Positions 24,963-33,938 are shown, numbered from the stretch's first letter. The stretch is 64,000 nt of DNA from Streptomyces griseosporeus (GCF_014656055.1 NZ_BNBR01000003.1:866482-930481); one strand, 5' to 3'. Notes: generated by a model from the sequence alone, not told the origin. Translations and numbers: made by a program.

Positions 24963-25041
24963 TCCGCGGAGCCCCTCGCGCTCCCGCCCACCCCGAAGGA
25001 CACTCAGGGGAAACGGAGTTGCCGTCGGAGGGGGACGAGGC

Positions 25042-28000
25042 ATGCGGGACAGTCACCGGGCCGAGGCGGAGCGGTTGCTGGCGCGGGCCGTGGAGGAGGA
25101 GGTACGGCGGTCCGGGGGGCGGATCGACGGGCAGGTGCTGATGGGCCGTGCCCGCGGCGCGCTCGACACCGTCGCACAGAGCGCCGCCGAGGAGTACGGC
25201 GCCTATCTGCGGGCTGTGGAGGATGGCGAGGCCGGGCGGATGGGCTTCGCGCAGCGGTACGCCCGTGAGGGCGGCGCCACTCCCCTGCTCGTCGCCGGGG
25301 TCGCCGCCGTCGCCGCGGCCGTCGCCGACCTCGCGCTCGGCTCCGGCACCGGCACCGCCCTGACCGCGGGCGCCACCGCCGGGGTCGCCGGAGCCGTGGC
25401 GAGCGTGGTGAAGGTGGCCGGATCCCATCTGCCCGCCGCCCACCACCGCGCCGGCGCCGCGGGCCAGCCCGGCGGCCCCGAGCAGCTGCGGCTGCAGTGG
25501 CTGACGGCGCTGGAGGTGCGCGGGATCCGGCCCTTCCTCGACCAGCAGCGGGTCCTGGCCGCCTCCACCGGGCCGGTCACCAAGAAGCCCGGCCCGCGGC
25601 TGCGCGGCGCGGACAAGAGCGCCGCCGCCCGCGGACGCAGCGTCCTGGAGCAGTCCTTCGCACAACTCCCCGAGCCGGATGCCCCGTTCGCGGGCCGGCG
25701 GCAGGAGATGGCACGGATCCGGCAGTGGGTGCAGGCGGCCCGCGCCGGCACCCGGACCCGTCCGACGGTCGTCGTCCTGCACGGGCAGCCCGGCAGCGGC
25801 CGTACGACGCTCGCCGTGCGGGCCGCGCACGACCTGCGCGACCAGTTCCGCGGCGCCTGCGTCGTCGACCTGCGCGGCGACAGCCCGGGCGAGCCGCCGC
25901 TGGCCACCCGGGACGCCCTGCTGCACCTGCTCAACCGGCTCGGCGCACCCCGCGAGCAACTGCTCTTCCGCGACCGCTCCTCCCCCGACCAGCAGATCAA
26001 ACGCCTCGGCGAGCTGTACCACCGGCACCTGGCCGGCGTCCCGGTCACCGTGGTCCTCGACGACGCCGCCGACGCCGAGCAGGTCCGCGCCCTCGTCCCC
26101 GAGCACTCCGACAGCCTCGTCCTGGTCACCGCGCGCACGCCCCTGGAGCTGCCCGCCGACCTCGCGGCCTGGGTGCACCACCTGCCGGTGGAGCCCCTGG
26201 ACGCGGCCGGTGCGGAGGAGCTGCTGGGCGCGGCGGCGCAGGACGACCCGGGGCCGTACGACGGCGAGTCCGCCGACCGCATCCGCGAGCTGTGCGGCGC
26301 GCTGCCGCTCGCGCTGCGCGTAGCGGGCTCGGCCCTGGGTCCGCGCTCACCCCGGCGGCTGGCGGCGGACCTGGACGCGTACGGCCCGGTCGAGCCCGTG
26401 GAGCGGGTGCTGTGGCTGCGCTACACCGACCAGTCGGAGCAGGCCCGCCGGCTGCTCAGACGCCTCGCCCTGGCCGGCCGGGCCTCCCTCGGCGCCGCGG
26501 CCGCCGCCGCGCTGCTCGCCACCGACCGCGCGGAGGCGACCCGGCATCTGGTCGCGCTGTCCCGGGCCGGCCTCATCGACCATGTGCGCGGCAGCCGCTA
26601 CCGCCTGCACGACCTGGTCCGCGCCTTCGCGCAGGCCCGGCTGCTGGACGAGGAGGACCCGGCCGAGCGCACGGCCGCGCAGGAACGGCTGATCGTCAGC
26701 TATGCCGAGCTGGCCGACTCGGTGCTGCGGCTGGTCGACGGCAACATGTCGACCCGCTCCGACCGGTTCAGCCCGCACGGTTTCACCTCCCTCGACGAGG
26801 CGCTGCGCTGGCTGGACGACGAGTCGAGCTTCATCACGGCGACGCTCCGGCACGCGGAGGGCGTCGACCAGGGCGCGGTGCAGAACCTGCTGGGCGCGCT
26901 GTGCGACTACTGCCTGCTGCGCGGTGACCTGTACCGGCTGGGTGAGATCAGCGAGCTGGCCCAGGCCGTGGACCAGGGGCTGCTGGTCCGCTCGGTGCAG
27001 TGGCGCACCGGCATCGCCGCCCGCCAGCTGGGCGAGCTGGACAAGGCCCGGACGACGCTCGCCTCGGTCGTCGACCTGTACCTGGAGGCCCACCACGACG
27101 CGGGCGCGGCCCGCGCGCTGTGCTCGCTCGGCATCACCCTGCACCACCAGGGGAACCTCACGGAGGCCGCGGCGAAGCTGCGGGAGGCCCTGGACCTCCA
27201 GCAGGCGCCGGAGCTGGCCACGGACCGGGCCTGGACGATGCACGCGCTGGCGGCGGTGGAACGCGACCGGGGCCGTCTCGCGGAGGCCCTGGAGTTGCTG
27301 AACGGCTCCCTGGTGCTGCACCGGGAGGGCGGCTCGGTGCACGGCGAGGCGTGGGCGCACTTCCAGCTCGGCCAGCTCGGTCTGCGCCTGGGCGACGTGG
27401 ACCGCGCGGAGGCCGACCTGCGCCAGGCCCTCGACCGGTACGGCCGGACCCGCGACGCGCGCGGCGAGGCGTGGGCGCTGACCCAGCTGGCCCGGGCCCG
27501 GCTGGTCGCGGGCGACGCGGGCCCGGCCGTGGAGGCGCTGCGGCAGGCGGCGGTCCGGCACCGGGACAACGAGGACGCCCGCGGCGAGGCCTGGACCCTG
27601 TACTACCTCGGGCAGGCCCTGGAGGAGACCGGCGACCTGGACCGGGCGGTGCGCGAGCTGGAACGCGCCCGCACGATGTTCTCCCGTATGCGCGACGTGT
27701 ACGGCCTGGCCTGCGCCCGGCACCATTCGGCGCGCGTCACCCGCGACCAGCGCGCCGCCCAGACCGGCTCCCTGCGCAACTCCGGCTTCGCCCGCCAGCT
27801 CCTGGTCGACGCCCGCGCCGACTTCCAGCGCATCGGTGTCGCCCACGGCGAGGCGTGGACGTGCCTGGAACTGGCGGTGGTGGACGCGGGCAACGCCCGT
27901 ACGGCCCAGGCGCTGGCCCTGTGCGACGAGGCGACGGCCCTGTTCGCCACGTACGGCGACCGCCGCGGCGAGGACTGGTCCCGCTTCCTGCGCTGCACCC

Positions 28001-28248
28001 TGCTGCCGTACGCGGCCCCCGGCGGGGTGGAGGTCGGCACGGCGGTGGCGCAGGAGGAGCTGACCCAGCTGACCCGGGCGGCCCACCCCGCCCGCGACGG
28101 GAAACTGGACGACTACGTCGAGGCCTACCAGCTGCTGCTGGAACGCGGCGTCACCCTGGAGGCGGGCTGGCAGGCCTGGCGCCTGGGCATGGTCCCGGAC
28201 CGGCACGCCCGGGAGGTGATGGGTGTGCCGGTGCCGGTCCAGCGGTGA
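25042..28248 (+). CDS. STAND NTPase with TPR repeats, membrane-associated (NB-ARC/TPR regulator-like)
   Basis: 1068 residues. The N-terminal 70 residues are charged and helical. Two hydrophobic Ala/Gly-rich segments (about 80-127) may insert in the membrane. An NB-ARC-type ATPase follows: Walker A GQPGSGRTT (248-256), Walker B VTVVLDDAAD (about 335-344), sensor LVTART and a winged-helix-like RYRLHDLVRAFAQARLL. From about 600 to 1000 there are seven or more TPR-like repeats (AWTMHALAAVERDRGRLAEA, AWALTQLARARLVAGD, and so on). It looks like a SARP-type regulator without the DNA-binding domain. Such STAND proteins act as signal switches; the trigger is unknown. Confidence 0.82.
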   Translation: MRDSHRAEAERLLARAVEEEVRRSGGRIDGQVLMGRARGALDTVAQSAAEEYGAYLRAVEDGEAGRMGFAQRYAREGGATPLLVAGVAAVAAAVADLALGSGTGTALTAGATAGVAGAVASVVKVAGSHLPAAHHRAGAAGQPGGPEQLRLQWLTALEVRGIRPFLDQQRVLAASTGPVTKKPGPRLRGADKSAAARGRSVLEQSFAQLPEPDAPFAGRRQEMARIRQWVQAARAGTRTRPTVVVLHGQPGSGRTTLAVRAAHDLRDQFRGACVVDLRGDSPGEPPLATRDALLHLLNRLGAPREQLLFRDRSSPDQQIKRLGELYHRHLAGVPVTVVLDDAADAEQVRALVPEHSDSLVLVTARTPLELPADLAAWVHHLPVEPLDAAGAEELLGAAAQDDPGPYDGESADRIRELCGALPLALRVAGSALGPRSPRRLAADLDAYGPVEPVERVLWLRYTDQSEQARRLLRRLALAGRASLGAAAAAALLATDRAEATRHLVALSRAGLIDHVRGSRYRLHDLVRAFAQARLLDEEDPAERTAAQERLIVSYAELADSVLRLVDGNMSTRSDRFSPHGFTSLDEALRWLDDESSFITATLRHAEGVDQGAVQNLLGALCDYCLLRGDLYRLGEISELAQAVDQGLLVRSVQWRTGIAARQLGELDKARTTLASVVDLYLEAHHDAGAARALCSLGITLHHQGNLTEAAAKLREALDLQQAPELATDRAWTMHALAAVERDRGRLAEALELLNGSLVLHREGGSVHGEAWAHFQLGQLGLRLGDVDRAEADLRQALDRYGRTRDARGEAWALTQLARARLVAGDAGPAVEALRQAAVRHRDNEDARGEAWTLYYLGQALEETGDLDRAVRELERARTMFSRMRDVYGLACARHHSARVTRDQRAAQTGSLRNSGFARQLLVDARADFQRIGVAHGEAWTCLELAVVDAGNARTAQALALCDEATALFATYGDRRGEDWSRFLRCTLLPYAAPGGVEVGTAVAQEELTQLTRAAHPARDGKLDDYVEAYQLLLERGVTLEAGWQAWRLGMVPDRHAREVMGVPVPVQR

Positions 28249-28257
28249 GGCGGCCGG

Positions 28258-28503
28258 TCAGCCGTGCTGCGGCTTGGCCCCGCCCGGCGGTGTGCCCTTG
28301 GGGGTGTCCGTCTCCGGGTCCGGGGTCTCCTTGAAGTCGACCTTGCCCATGTGCCTGTTCATGGACTTCATCAGGCCCCACACCGCCAGGGCCATCACCG
28401 CGAAGACGATGAAGCCGAGGACGCCGGGGGTGACCTTGTTCTCGTCGACGTCCTTGGCGAGGGAGACGAGGTGGGTCGCTGCCAGGCTCACGCTTGCGCT
28501 CAT
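28258..28503 (-). CDS. Small membrane protein downstream of mca
   Basis: 81 residues. One transmembrane helix (about 27-47; GVLGFIVFAVMALAVWGLM) is followed by a charged Pro-rich tail ending near KPQHG. Its ATG (28503) is 1 base from the mca stop, so it is cotranscribed and coupled with mca and should follow the same thiol-stress control. Function unknown. Confidence 0.8.
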   Translation of the reverse strand: MSASVSLAATHLVSLAKDVDENKVTPGVLGFIVFAVMALAVWGLMKSMNRHMGKVDFKETPDPETDTPKGTPPGGAKPQHG

Positions 28504-28504
28504 G

Positions 28505-29386
28505 TCAGGCATTGTCGCGGATGCCCGCAAAGAGGTCGTCCTCGGGGAGGGAGGTATCGACGAGGGACTTCGCCAGCTCGTACTCCTCCGTCGGCCAGAC
28601 CTCCTTCTGGATCTCCATCGGCACCCGGAACCAGCCGCCGTCGGGGTCGATCTGCGTGGCGTGCGCGATCAGCGCCTTGTCGCGGATCTCGAAGAAGTCG
28701 GCGCACGGGACGTGCGTGGTCAGCGTGCGCTCCTTGCGCTCGAACTCGTCCCAGCGCTTGAGCCATTCCCCGTACGGCGACTCCAGGCCGCGGTCGAGCA
28801 TGGCCTGGTGCAGGGCCTCGGTGCGGGGGCGGTTGAAGCCCTGGTTGTAGTACAGCTTCAGCGGCTGGAAGGCCGGCCCGAACTCGTCCTCGGGGTACTT
28901 CTCGGTGTCCGCCGCGCCCTCGAACGCCACCATCGAGATCTTGTGGGTCATGATGTGGTCGGGGTGCGGGTAGCCGCCGTTCTCGTCGTAGGTGGTGATC
29001 ACCTGCGGGCGGAAGGAGCGGATCTTCTTCACCAGCTCGCCGGCCGCCTTGTCGACGTCCTCCAGGGCGAAGCAGCCCTCCGGCAGCGGCGGCAGCGGGT
29101 CGCCCTCGGGCAGGCCCGAGTCGACGAAGCCGAGCCACTCCTGCTTGACGCCCAGGATCTCCCGGGCCTCGTCCATCTCCTTGCGGCGGACCTCGTGGAT
29201 GTTCTCCTCGATGTACTTGTCGCCCTGGAGCTTCGGATTGAGGATGGAGCCGCGCTCCCCGCCCGTGCAGGTCACCACCAGCACGTCCACCCCCTCGGAC
29301 ACGTACTTCGCCATGGTGGCCGCGCCCTTGCTCGACTCGTCGTCGGGGTGGGCGTGGACGGCCATCAGTCGCAGCTGGTCAGTCAA
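28505..29386 (-). CDS. mca: Mycothiol S-conjugate amidase
   Basis: 293 residues. LmbE-like zinc amidase with HAHPDDESSKG near the N-terminus, the third ligand in HPDHIMTH, and CTGGERGSILNP, which is typical of Mca rather than MshB. It cleaves mycothiol-toxin conjugates to a mercapturic acid and GlcN-Ins in the actinobacterial detoxification pathway. Start is a TTG at 29386 with GAGG upstream. A SigR-type promoter (GGAAT-N18-GTC) lies about 60 bases upstream, consistent with known SigR control of mca in S. coelicolor. Confidence 0.95.
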   Translation of the reverse strand: MTDQLRLMAVHAHPDDESSKGAATMAKYVSEGVDVLVVTCTGGERGSILNPKLQGDKYIEENIHEVRRKEMDEAREILGVKQEWLGFVDSGLPEGDPLPPLPEGCFALEDVDKAAGELVKKIRSFRPQVITTYDENGGYPHPDHIMTHKISMVAFEGAADTEKYPEDEFGPAFQPLKLYYNQGFNRPRTEALHQAMLDRGLESPYGEWLKRWDEFERKERTLTTHVPCADFFEIRDKALIAHATQIDPDGGWFRVPMEIQKEVWPTEEYELAKSLVDTSLPEDDLFAGIRDNA

Positions 29387-29449
29387 GACTCAATCCTCAT
29401 CGATGTCGGCGCCCCGGTGTCAGCGGGTGCGATCGGCGGCTTCTATAGT

Positions 29450-29475
29450 GACCGAATCGGGCGGCGAATAATTCC
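29450..29475 (-). promoter_or_regulatory. SigR-type promoter of mca
   Basis: On the minus strand GGAAT (29475-29471), 18 bases, then GTC (29452-29450). The SigR consensus is GGAAT-N18-GTT. The predicted start would give a leader of about 55 bases. On the plus strand TATAGT (29444-29449) overlaps and may serve the divergent DUF4307 gene. Confidence 0.75.
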
Positions 29476-29547
29476 GGGTTCTCCGCCCGGGCGCCCGCTT
29501 TCGGACCTTCGTCCGATCCCTCCGAAGGCCCCGCCGAGAGGACGATC

Positions 29548-29946
29548 ATGAGTACGGTGAGCACGCACAGGCCGGAGGGCCGCTACGGCCGTTCCTCCGA
29601 CCAGCGCACCGACCGCACGCTCAAGGTCGTCGGCGCCGTCCTGGGCGCCGTGCTGCTGGCGATTGTCGGCTGGTTCGGCTGGCACTATGTCGCCGGCAGC
29701 GAGATCAGCGCCCAGGTGATCAGCTTCAAGGCCACCGACAAGGCGGTGCGGGTGCATCTGGAGGTCCACAAGGACGCCGGGGCCTCCGGCTACTGCACGG
29801 TCCGCTCCCAGTCCGCGGACGGTGCCGAGGTGGGCCGGGCGGACTTCCGCTTCTCCGGGCCGGACACCCGGATCGACAGAGTCGTCACGCTGCGTACGAC
29901 GGCTCCGGGCACGACGGCCGAGCTGCTCGGCTGCCACGGCGACTGA
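29548..29946 (+). CDS. DUF4307 domain-containing membrane protein
   Basis: 132 residues: a basic cytosolic N-terminus (RPEGRYGRSSDQRTDR), one transmembrane helix (about 26-48) and an extracytoplasmic beta-rich domain with two cysteines (SGYCTVRSQ, LGCHGD). This matches the actinobacterial DUF4307 family found next to mca. GAGAGGA lies 6 bases upstream of the ATG. Function unknown; adjacency to mca suggests an envelope redox link, which is inference. Confidence 0.85.
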   Translation: MSTVSTHRPEGRYGRSSDQRTDRTLKVVGAVLGAVLLAIVGWFGWHYVAGSEISAQVISFKATDKAVRVHLEVHKDAGASGYCTVRSQSADGAEVGRADFRFSGPDTRIDRVVTLRTTAPGTTAELLGCHGD

Positions 29947-29975
29947 CCGGCGGCCGCACGCGCGGGCGGTCGGGC

Positions 29976-30001
29976 GGAATACGTAGGCGCTGACCTGCGT
30001 T
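29976..30001 (+). promoter_or_regulatory. SigR-type promoter of greA
   Basis: GGAAT (29976-29980), exactly 18 bases, then GTT (29999-30001): a perfect match to the SigR (thiol-oxidative stress) consensus. It would give a leader of about 130 bases before greA. A TAGGCT element at 30050-30055 could be a second, housekeeping -10. Confidence 0.7.
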
Positions 30002-30136
30002 GACGCAATTCTGATGGCTTATGTCCTCCCCCTTCCGGCCCTGAATTGTTAGGCTCGTGGTTTCGCCCATCCATGAGGGAACATTCTTCTGGGTAGGGCG
30101 ATGCTTTGTATTCCCAGTACCGACGAGGAGCACCCT

Positions 30137-30634
30137 GTGACCCAGACCAGCGAGAACGTCACCTGGCTGACCCAGGAGGCGTACAACAAGCTCAAGGACG
30201 AGCTTGAGTACCTTACTGGTCCTGCGCGCACGGAGATCGCCGCCAAGATCGCGGCCGCGCGCGAGGAGGGCGACCTGCGCGAGAACGGCGGGTACCACGC
30301 GGCCAAGGAGGAGCAGGGCAAGCAGGAGCTCCGCGTGCGCCAGCTGACCCAGCTCCTCGAGAACGCGAAGGTCGGCGAGCCGCCGGCCTCCAACGGTGCG
30401 GTCGCGCCCGGCATGGTCGTCACGATCGCCTTCGACGGTGACGAGGACGACACGCTGACCTTCCTGCTCGCCTCCCGCGAGTACGCCAGCTCCGACATCG
30501 AGACCTACTCGCCGCAGTCGCCGCTGGGCTCCGGCGTGATCGGCCACAAGGTCGGCGACGACGCGGAGTACGAGCTGCCGAACGGCAAGAAGGCCTCGGT
30601 GAAGATCCTCAAGGCCGAGCCGTACAACGGCTGA
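30137..30634 (+). CDS. greA: Transcription elongation factor GreA
   Basis: 165 residues. An N-terminal coiled coil (about 8-80; WLTQEAYNKLKDELEYLTGP, then AAREEGDLRENGGYHAAKEEQ with the acidic tip DLREN) reaches into the RNA polymerase secondary channel. The C-terminal FKBP-like domain follows. GreA triggers cleavage of backtracked RNA. The GTG at 30137 has GAGGAG upstream; an ATG 12 codons earlier lacks one. Probably under SigR as well as a housekeeping promoter. A strong hairpin follows. Confidence 0.96.
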   Translation: MTQTSENVTWLTQEAYNKLKDELEYLTGPARTEIAAKIAAAREEGDLRENGGYHAAKEEQGKQELRVRQLTQLLENAKVGEPPASNGAVAPGMVVTIAFDGDEDDTLTFLLASREYASSDIETYSPQSPLGSGVIGHKVGDDAEYELPNGKKASVKILKAEPYNG

Positions 30635-30652
30635 CCCCCCTCCAGGACCCCC

Positions 30653-30691
30653 GCGAAGCCCCCGGTGCCTTCCGGCGCACGGGGGCTTCGC
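30653..30691. terminator. Bidirectional terminator greA / ABC permease
   Basis: GCGAAGCCCCCG (30653-30664) pairs perfectly with CGGGGGCTTCGC (30680-30691), with further pairing possible in the loop. It lies between convergent stops at 30634 and 30697. Confidence 0.85.
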
Positions 30692-30696
30692 CTTGC

Positions 30697-31542
30697 TCAG
30701 GCGGCGGCCGAGCGGTACTTGCGGACCGCGAGGGTGCGGAAGATCAGCACGATCAGCACCGAGTAGATCAGTGACGCCCACACCGGGTGGACCATCGGCC
30801 AGGCGTCCGACGGCGAGACCCCGGGGTTGCCGAAGAGCTTGCGGCAGGCCTGGACGGTGGCGCTGAACGGGTTCCAGTCCGCGACGTGCTGCAGCCAGGG
30901 GGTCATCCGGCTGGAGTCCACGAACGCGTTCGAGATGAACGTGACCGGGAACAGCCAGATCAGCCCGCCGGAGGTGGCCGCCTCGGGGGTGCGCACGGAC
31001 AGGCCGATGAGGGCGCCGACCCAGGTGAAGGCGTACCCGAGCAGGAGCAGGAGGGCGAAGGCGGCGAGCACCTCGCCGACGCTGGTGTGGGTGCGCCAGC
31101 CGACCAGCAGGGCGACGATCGCCAGCACGAACACGGTGAGGGCCGTCTGCACCAGGTCGGCGAGGGTGCGCCCGGTGAGGACCGCGCCGCGGGCCATGGG
31201 CAGCGAGCGGAAGCGGTCGATCAGGCCCTTGTGCATGTCGTCGGCGATGCCCGCACCGGCGCCCGCGGTGGCGAAGGTGACGGTCTGGGCGAAGATGCCG
31301 GCCATGAGGAACTCGCGGTAGACGCTCGGGTCGGTCGTGCCGCCGATGTTCATGGAGCCGCCGAACACATAGCTGAACAGCACCACGAACATGATCGGCT
31401 GGATCAGCCCGAAGATCACCATCTCGGGGATCCGGCTCATGCGGATCAGGTTCCGCTTGGCGATCACCAGCGAGTCGCGAACGGACTGCACCACCGGGTG
31501 GGCGGGCGGGTTGACCGGTACGGCGTCGGTGACGGCACTCAC
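30697..31542 (-). CDS. ABC-2 type transporter permease (DrrB-like)
   Basis: 281 residues with six hydrophobic segments: IPEMVIFGLIQPIMFVVLF, the long LVQTALTVFVLAIVALLVG, and the ABC-2 signature region SGGLIWLFPVTFISNAFV near residue 190. The GTG start overlaps the ATPase stop (GTGA). With the upstream ATPase it forms a daunorubicin-resistance-type exporter. Substrate unknown; lipids or amphipathic drugs are typical. Confidence 0.9.
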   Translation of the reverse strand: MSAVTDAVPVNPPAHPVVQSVRDSLVIAKRNLIRMSRIPEMVIFGLIQPIMFVVLFSYVFGGSMNIGGTTDPSVYREFLMAGIFAQTVTFATAGAGAGIADDMHKGLIDRFRSLPMARGAVLTGRTLADLVQTALTVFVLAIVALLVGWRTHTSVGEVLAAFALLLLLGYAFTWVGALIGLSVRTPEAATSGGLIWLFPVTFISNAFVDSSRMTPWLQHVADWNPFSATVQACRKLFGNPGVSPSDAWPMVHPVWASLIYSVLIVLIFRTLAVRKYRSAAA

Positions 31543-32540
31543 TTGGCGGCCTCCTTCGCGGCCTTCTGACCGGGTTCCTGCTCGTCGCTCGCGTCCTTGG
31601 CCTCGGCCACGTGTCCCGTCAGGGACAGGAACACGTCGTCGAGGGTGGGGCGGCGCAGGCCGATGTCGTCGATCTCGATGCCGCGGGTGTCCAGTTCGCG
31701 GATGACCTCGGCGAGCAGCTTGGCGCCGCCGGTGACGGGGACGGTGAGCTTGCGCATGTGTTCCTCGACGGTGGTGTCGCCCTTGCCGAAGCCGCGCAGG
31801 ACCTCCGAGGCGGCGGGCATGTCGTCCCGCTCGTGCACGACGACCTCGACGCGCTCGCCGCCGGTGCGGGCCTTGAGCTGGTCGGAGGTGCCGCGGGCGA
31901 TGACCCGGCCGTGGTCGACGACGGCGATGTCGTGGGCGAGGTGGTCGGCCTCCTCCAGGTACTGCGTGGTCAGCAGCAGCGTCGTACCGCCGGAGACGAG
32001 GCGTTTGATGACGTCCCACAGCAGTTGCCGGTTGCGGGGGTCGAGGCCGGTCGTCGGTTCGTCCATGAACATCACGGGCGGGGAGACGACGAGCGCGGCG
32101 GCGAGGTCGAGGCGGCGGCGCATGCCGCCGGAGTAGGTCTTCGCGGGGCGGTCGGCGGCGTCGGCGAGGTCGAACTGCTCCAGCAGTTCGGCGGCGCGGG
32201 CCTTCGCGGCCTTGGCCCGCATCTGGTAGAGCCGGCCGACCATCTGGAGGTTCTCGCGGCCGGTGAGGTATTCGTCGACGGCGGCGAACTGGCCGGACAG
32301 GCCGATCGAGCGCCGCACGTCGTTGGGGTGCTTGAGGACGTCGACGCCCGCGACGACCGCCCGGCCCCGGTCGGGGCGCAGCAGGGTGGTCAGGCAGCGG
32401 ACCGTGGTGGTCTTGCCCGCGCCGTTCGGCCCGAGCAGGCCCAGGACGGTGCCCTCGGGGACGTCGAGGTCGACGCCGTCCAGAGCTTTGACGTCACCGA
32501 AGGTTTTCACCAGGCCTTCGGCGTAGATGGCGCCTGGCAT
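31539..32540 (-). CDS. ABC transporter ATP-binding protein (DrrA-like)
   Basis: 333 residues. Walker A GPNGAGKTT (about 38-46), signature YSGGMRRRLDLA, Walker B VMFMDEPTTGLD, and the C-terminal DrrA domain with GLRRPTLDDVFLSLTG. I chose the ATG at 32540 because GGAG lies 7 bases before it; the in-frame GTG four codons upstream has no ribosome site. Transcribed from the promoter at 32631-32659, whose spacer is a palindrome, so the exporter is probably repressed until a ligand appears. Confidence 0.93.
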   Translation of the reverse strand: MPGAIYAEGLVKTFGDVKALDGVDLDVPEGTVLGLLGPNGAGKTTTVRCLTTLLRPDRGRAVVAGVDVLKHPNDVRRSIGLSGQFAAVDEYLTGRENLQMVGRLYQMRAKAAKARAAELLEQFDLADAADRPAKTYSGGMRRRLDLAAALVVSPPVMFMDEPTTGLDPRNRQLLWDVIKRLVSGGTTLLLTTQYLEEADHLAHDIAVVDHGRVIARGTSDQLKARTGGERVEVVVHERDDMPAASEVLRGFGKGDTTVEEHMRKLTVPVTGGAKLLAEVIRELDTRGIEIDDIGLRRPTLDDVFLSLTGHVAEAKDASDEQEPGQKAAKEAAK

Positions 32541-32630
32541 ATGAGTCTCCACGTCTTCGGGGATACTTCGGAAAGCCTAGGTATGGGTGGGTTGTTCCGC
32601 CCGCAGGCGGAGTCGGGTCGCGACAGGCAG

Positions 32631-32659
32631 ACCATAACGCGATGTATCGCGTCTCTCAA
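32631..32659 (-). promoter_or_regulatory. Exporter promoter with a 16-bp palindrome filling the spacer
   Basis: On the minus strand -35 TTGAGA (32659-32654), a 17-base spacer, and -10 TATGGT (32636-32631). The spacer contains the perfect palindrome ACGCGAT-AC-ATCGCGT (32637-32652). A repressor of TetR, PadR or MarR type bound there would occlude RNA polymerase; a MerR-type activator is less likely because the spacer is already the optimal 17 bases. Confidence 0.7.
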
Positions 32660-32708
32660 CGGATTTTTCCGAACGAGTGACACGCGCCCTCAGTCCTAGG
32701 CCCCCGCC

Positions 32709-33938
32709 TCAGGCGATGACCGTGTAGCCCGCCTCGCGCAGGGCCTGGCCGACCTCGGCGCAGTGCTCGGGGCCCTTGGTCTCCAGGTGCAGCTCGACCT
32801 CCGCCTCCGTGAGCCCGAGCCGGGGGTCGGTCCGTACGTGGCTCACGTCGAGGACATTAGCGTCGACCACTGACAACACCCCGAGGAGCGCCGCCAGCGC
32901 ACCGGGCCGGTCGGTGAGGCGGATACGGACGGCCAGGTAGCGGCCCTGCGCCGCCATGCCGTGCCGCAGGATGCGCTGCATCAGCAGCGGGTCGACGTTG
33001 CCGCCGGACAGCAGCGCCACCACCGGCCCCTCGAAGGCGCCCGGGTCGCTGAGCAGGGCCGCGACCGGGCTCACGCCGGCCGGTTCGACGACCAGCTTCG
33101 CCCGCTCCAGGCACAGCAGCAGCGCGTTGGACAGCTCGTCCTCGCTGACCGTGCGAACCTCGTCCACGAGGTCGGCGACCAGCCCGAACGGCACATCGCC
33201 GGGCCGGCCCACCTTGATGCCGTCGGCCATCGTCGCCGGGTTGGCCAGCACCACCGGATGCCCGGCCGCCAGCGAGGGCGGGTACGCGGCGGCGCCCGCC
33301 GCCTGCACGCCGACGATCCGCACGTCCGGCCGCAGCGCCTTCACCGCGACCGCGATGCCCGCCGCGAGGCCGCCGCCGCCGATGCCGACGACGATCGTGC
33401 GGACCTCGGGGCACTGCTCCAGGATCTCCAGGCCGACCGTGCCCTGCCCCGCGATGATGTCGGGGTGGTCGAAGGGGTGGATGAAGACCGCGCCCGTCGA
33501 CGCCGCGTACTCCTGCGCGGCGGCCAGCGTCTCGTCGACCACCTGGCCGTGCAGGCGCACCTCGGCGCCGTAGTCCCGGGTCGCGCTGATCTTCGGCAGC
33601 GGGGCGCCCTTCGGCATGAACACCGTCGAACGCACGCCGAGCAGGGACGACGCGAGGGCGACGCCCTGCGCGTGGTTGCCGGCGCTCGCCGCGACGACCC
33701 CTGCCGCCCGCTGCTCGGGCAGCAGGCCGGCTATCCGCACGTACGCGCCGCGCAGCTTGAACGAACCCGTCCGCTGGAGGTTCTCGCACTTGAAGTGCAC
33801 CGGCGAGCCCACCAGCTGGGACAGCCGGCGGCTGCCCTCCATCGGGGTCATCCGCGCCACGCCGCTCAGCATCTTCTGGGCGCCGCGGACGTCGTCGAGG
33901 GTGACGGGAGGCAGGGCGGCGGCCGTACGGTGGGTCAT
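32709..33938 (-). CDS. ilvA: Threonine ammonia-lyase (threonine dehydratase)
   Basis: 409 residues. Fold-type II PLP enzyme: Schiff-base lysine in TGSFKLRGAY, the SAGNHAQGVA phosphate loop, GGGGLAAG glycine loop, and a single C-terminal ACT domain (about 325-409; VRIRLTDRPGALAALLGVL). It converts threonine to 2-oxobutyrate and ammonia. The single ACT domain and length fit the short actinobacterial/catabolic type. The ATG at 33938 (MTHRTAAALP) is taken as start. Divergent from a MarR gene over 143 bases. Confidence 0.92.
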   Translation of the reverse strand: MTHRTAAALPPVTLDDVRGAQKMLSGVARMTPMEGSRRLSQLVGSPVHFKCENLQRTGSFKLRGAYVRIAGLLPEQRAAGVVAASAGNHAQGVALASSLLGVRSTVFMPKGAPLPKISATRDYGAEVRLHGQVVDETLAAAQEYAASTGAVFIHPFDHPDIIAGQGTVGLEILEQCPEVRTIVVGIGGGGLAAGIAVAVKALRPDVRIVGVQAAGAAAYPPSLAAGHPVVLANPATMADGIKVGRPGDVPFGLVADLVDEVRTVSEDELSNALLLCLERAKLVVEPAGVSPVAALLSDPGAFEGPVVALLSGGNVDPLLMQRILRHGMAAQGRYLAVRIRLTDRPGALAALLGVLSVVDANVLDVSHVRTDPRLGLTEAEVELHLETKGPEHCAEVGQALREAGYTVIA

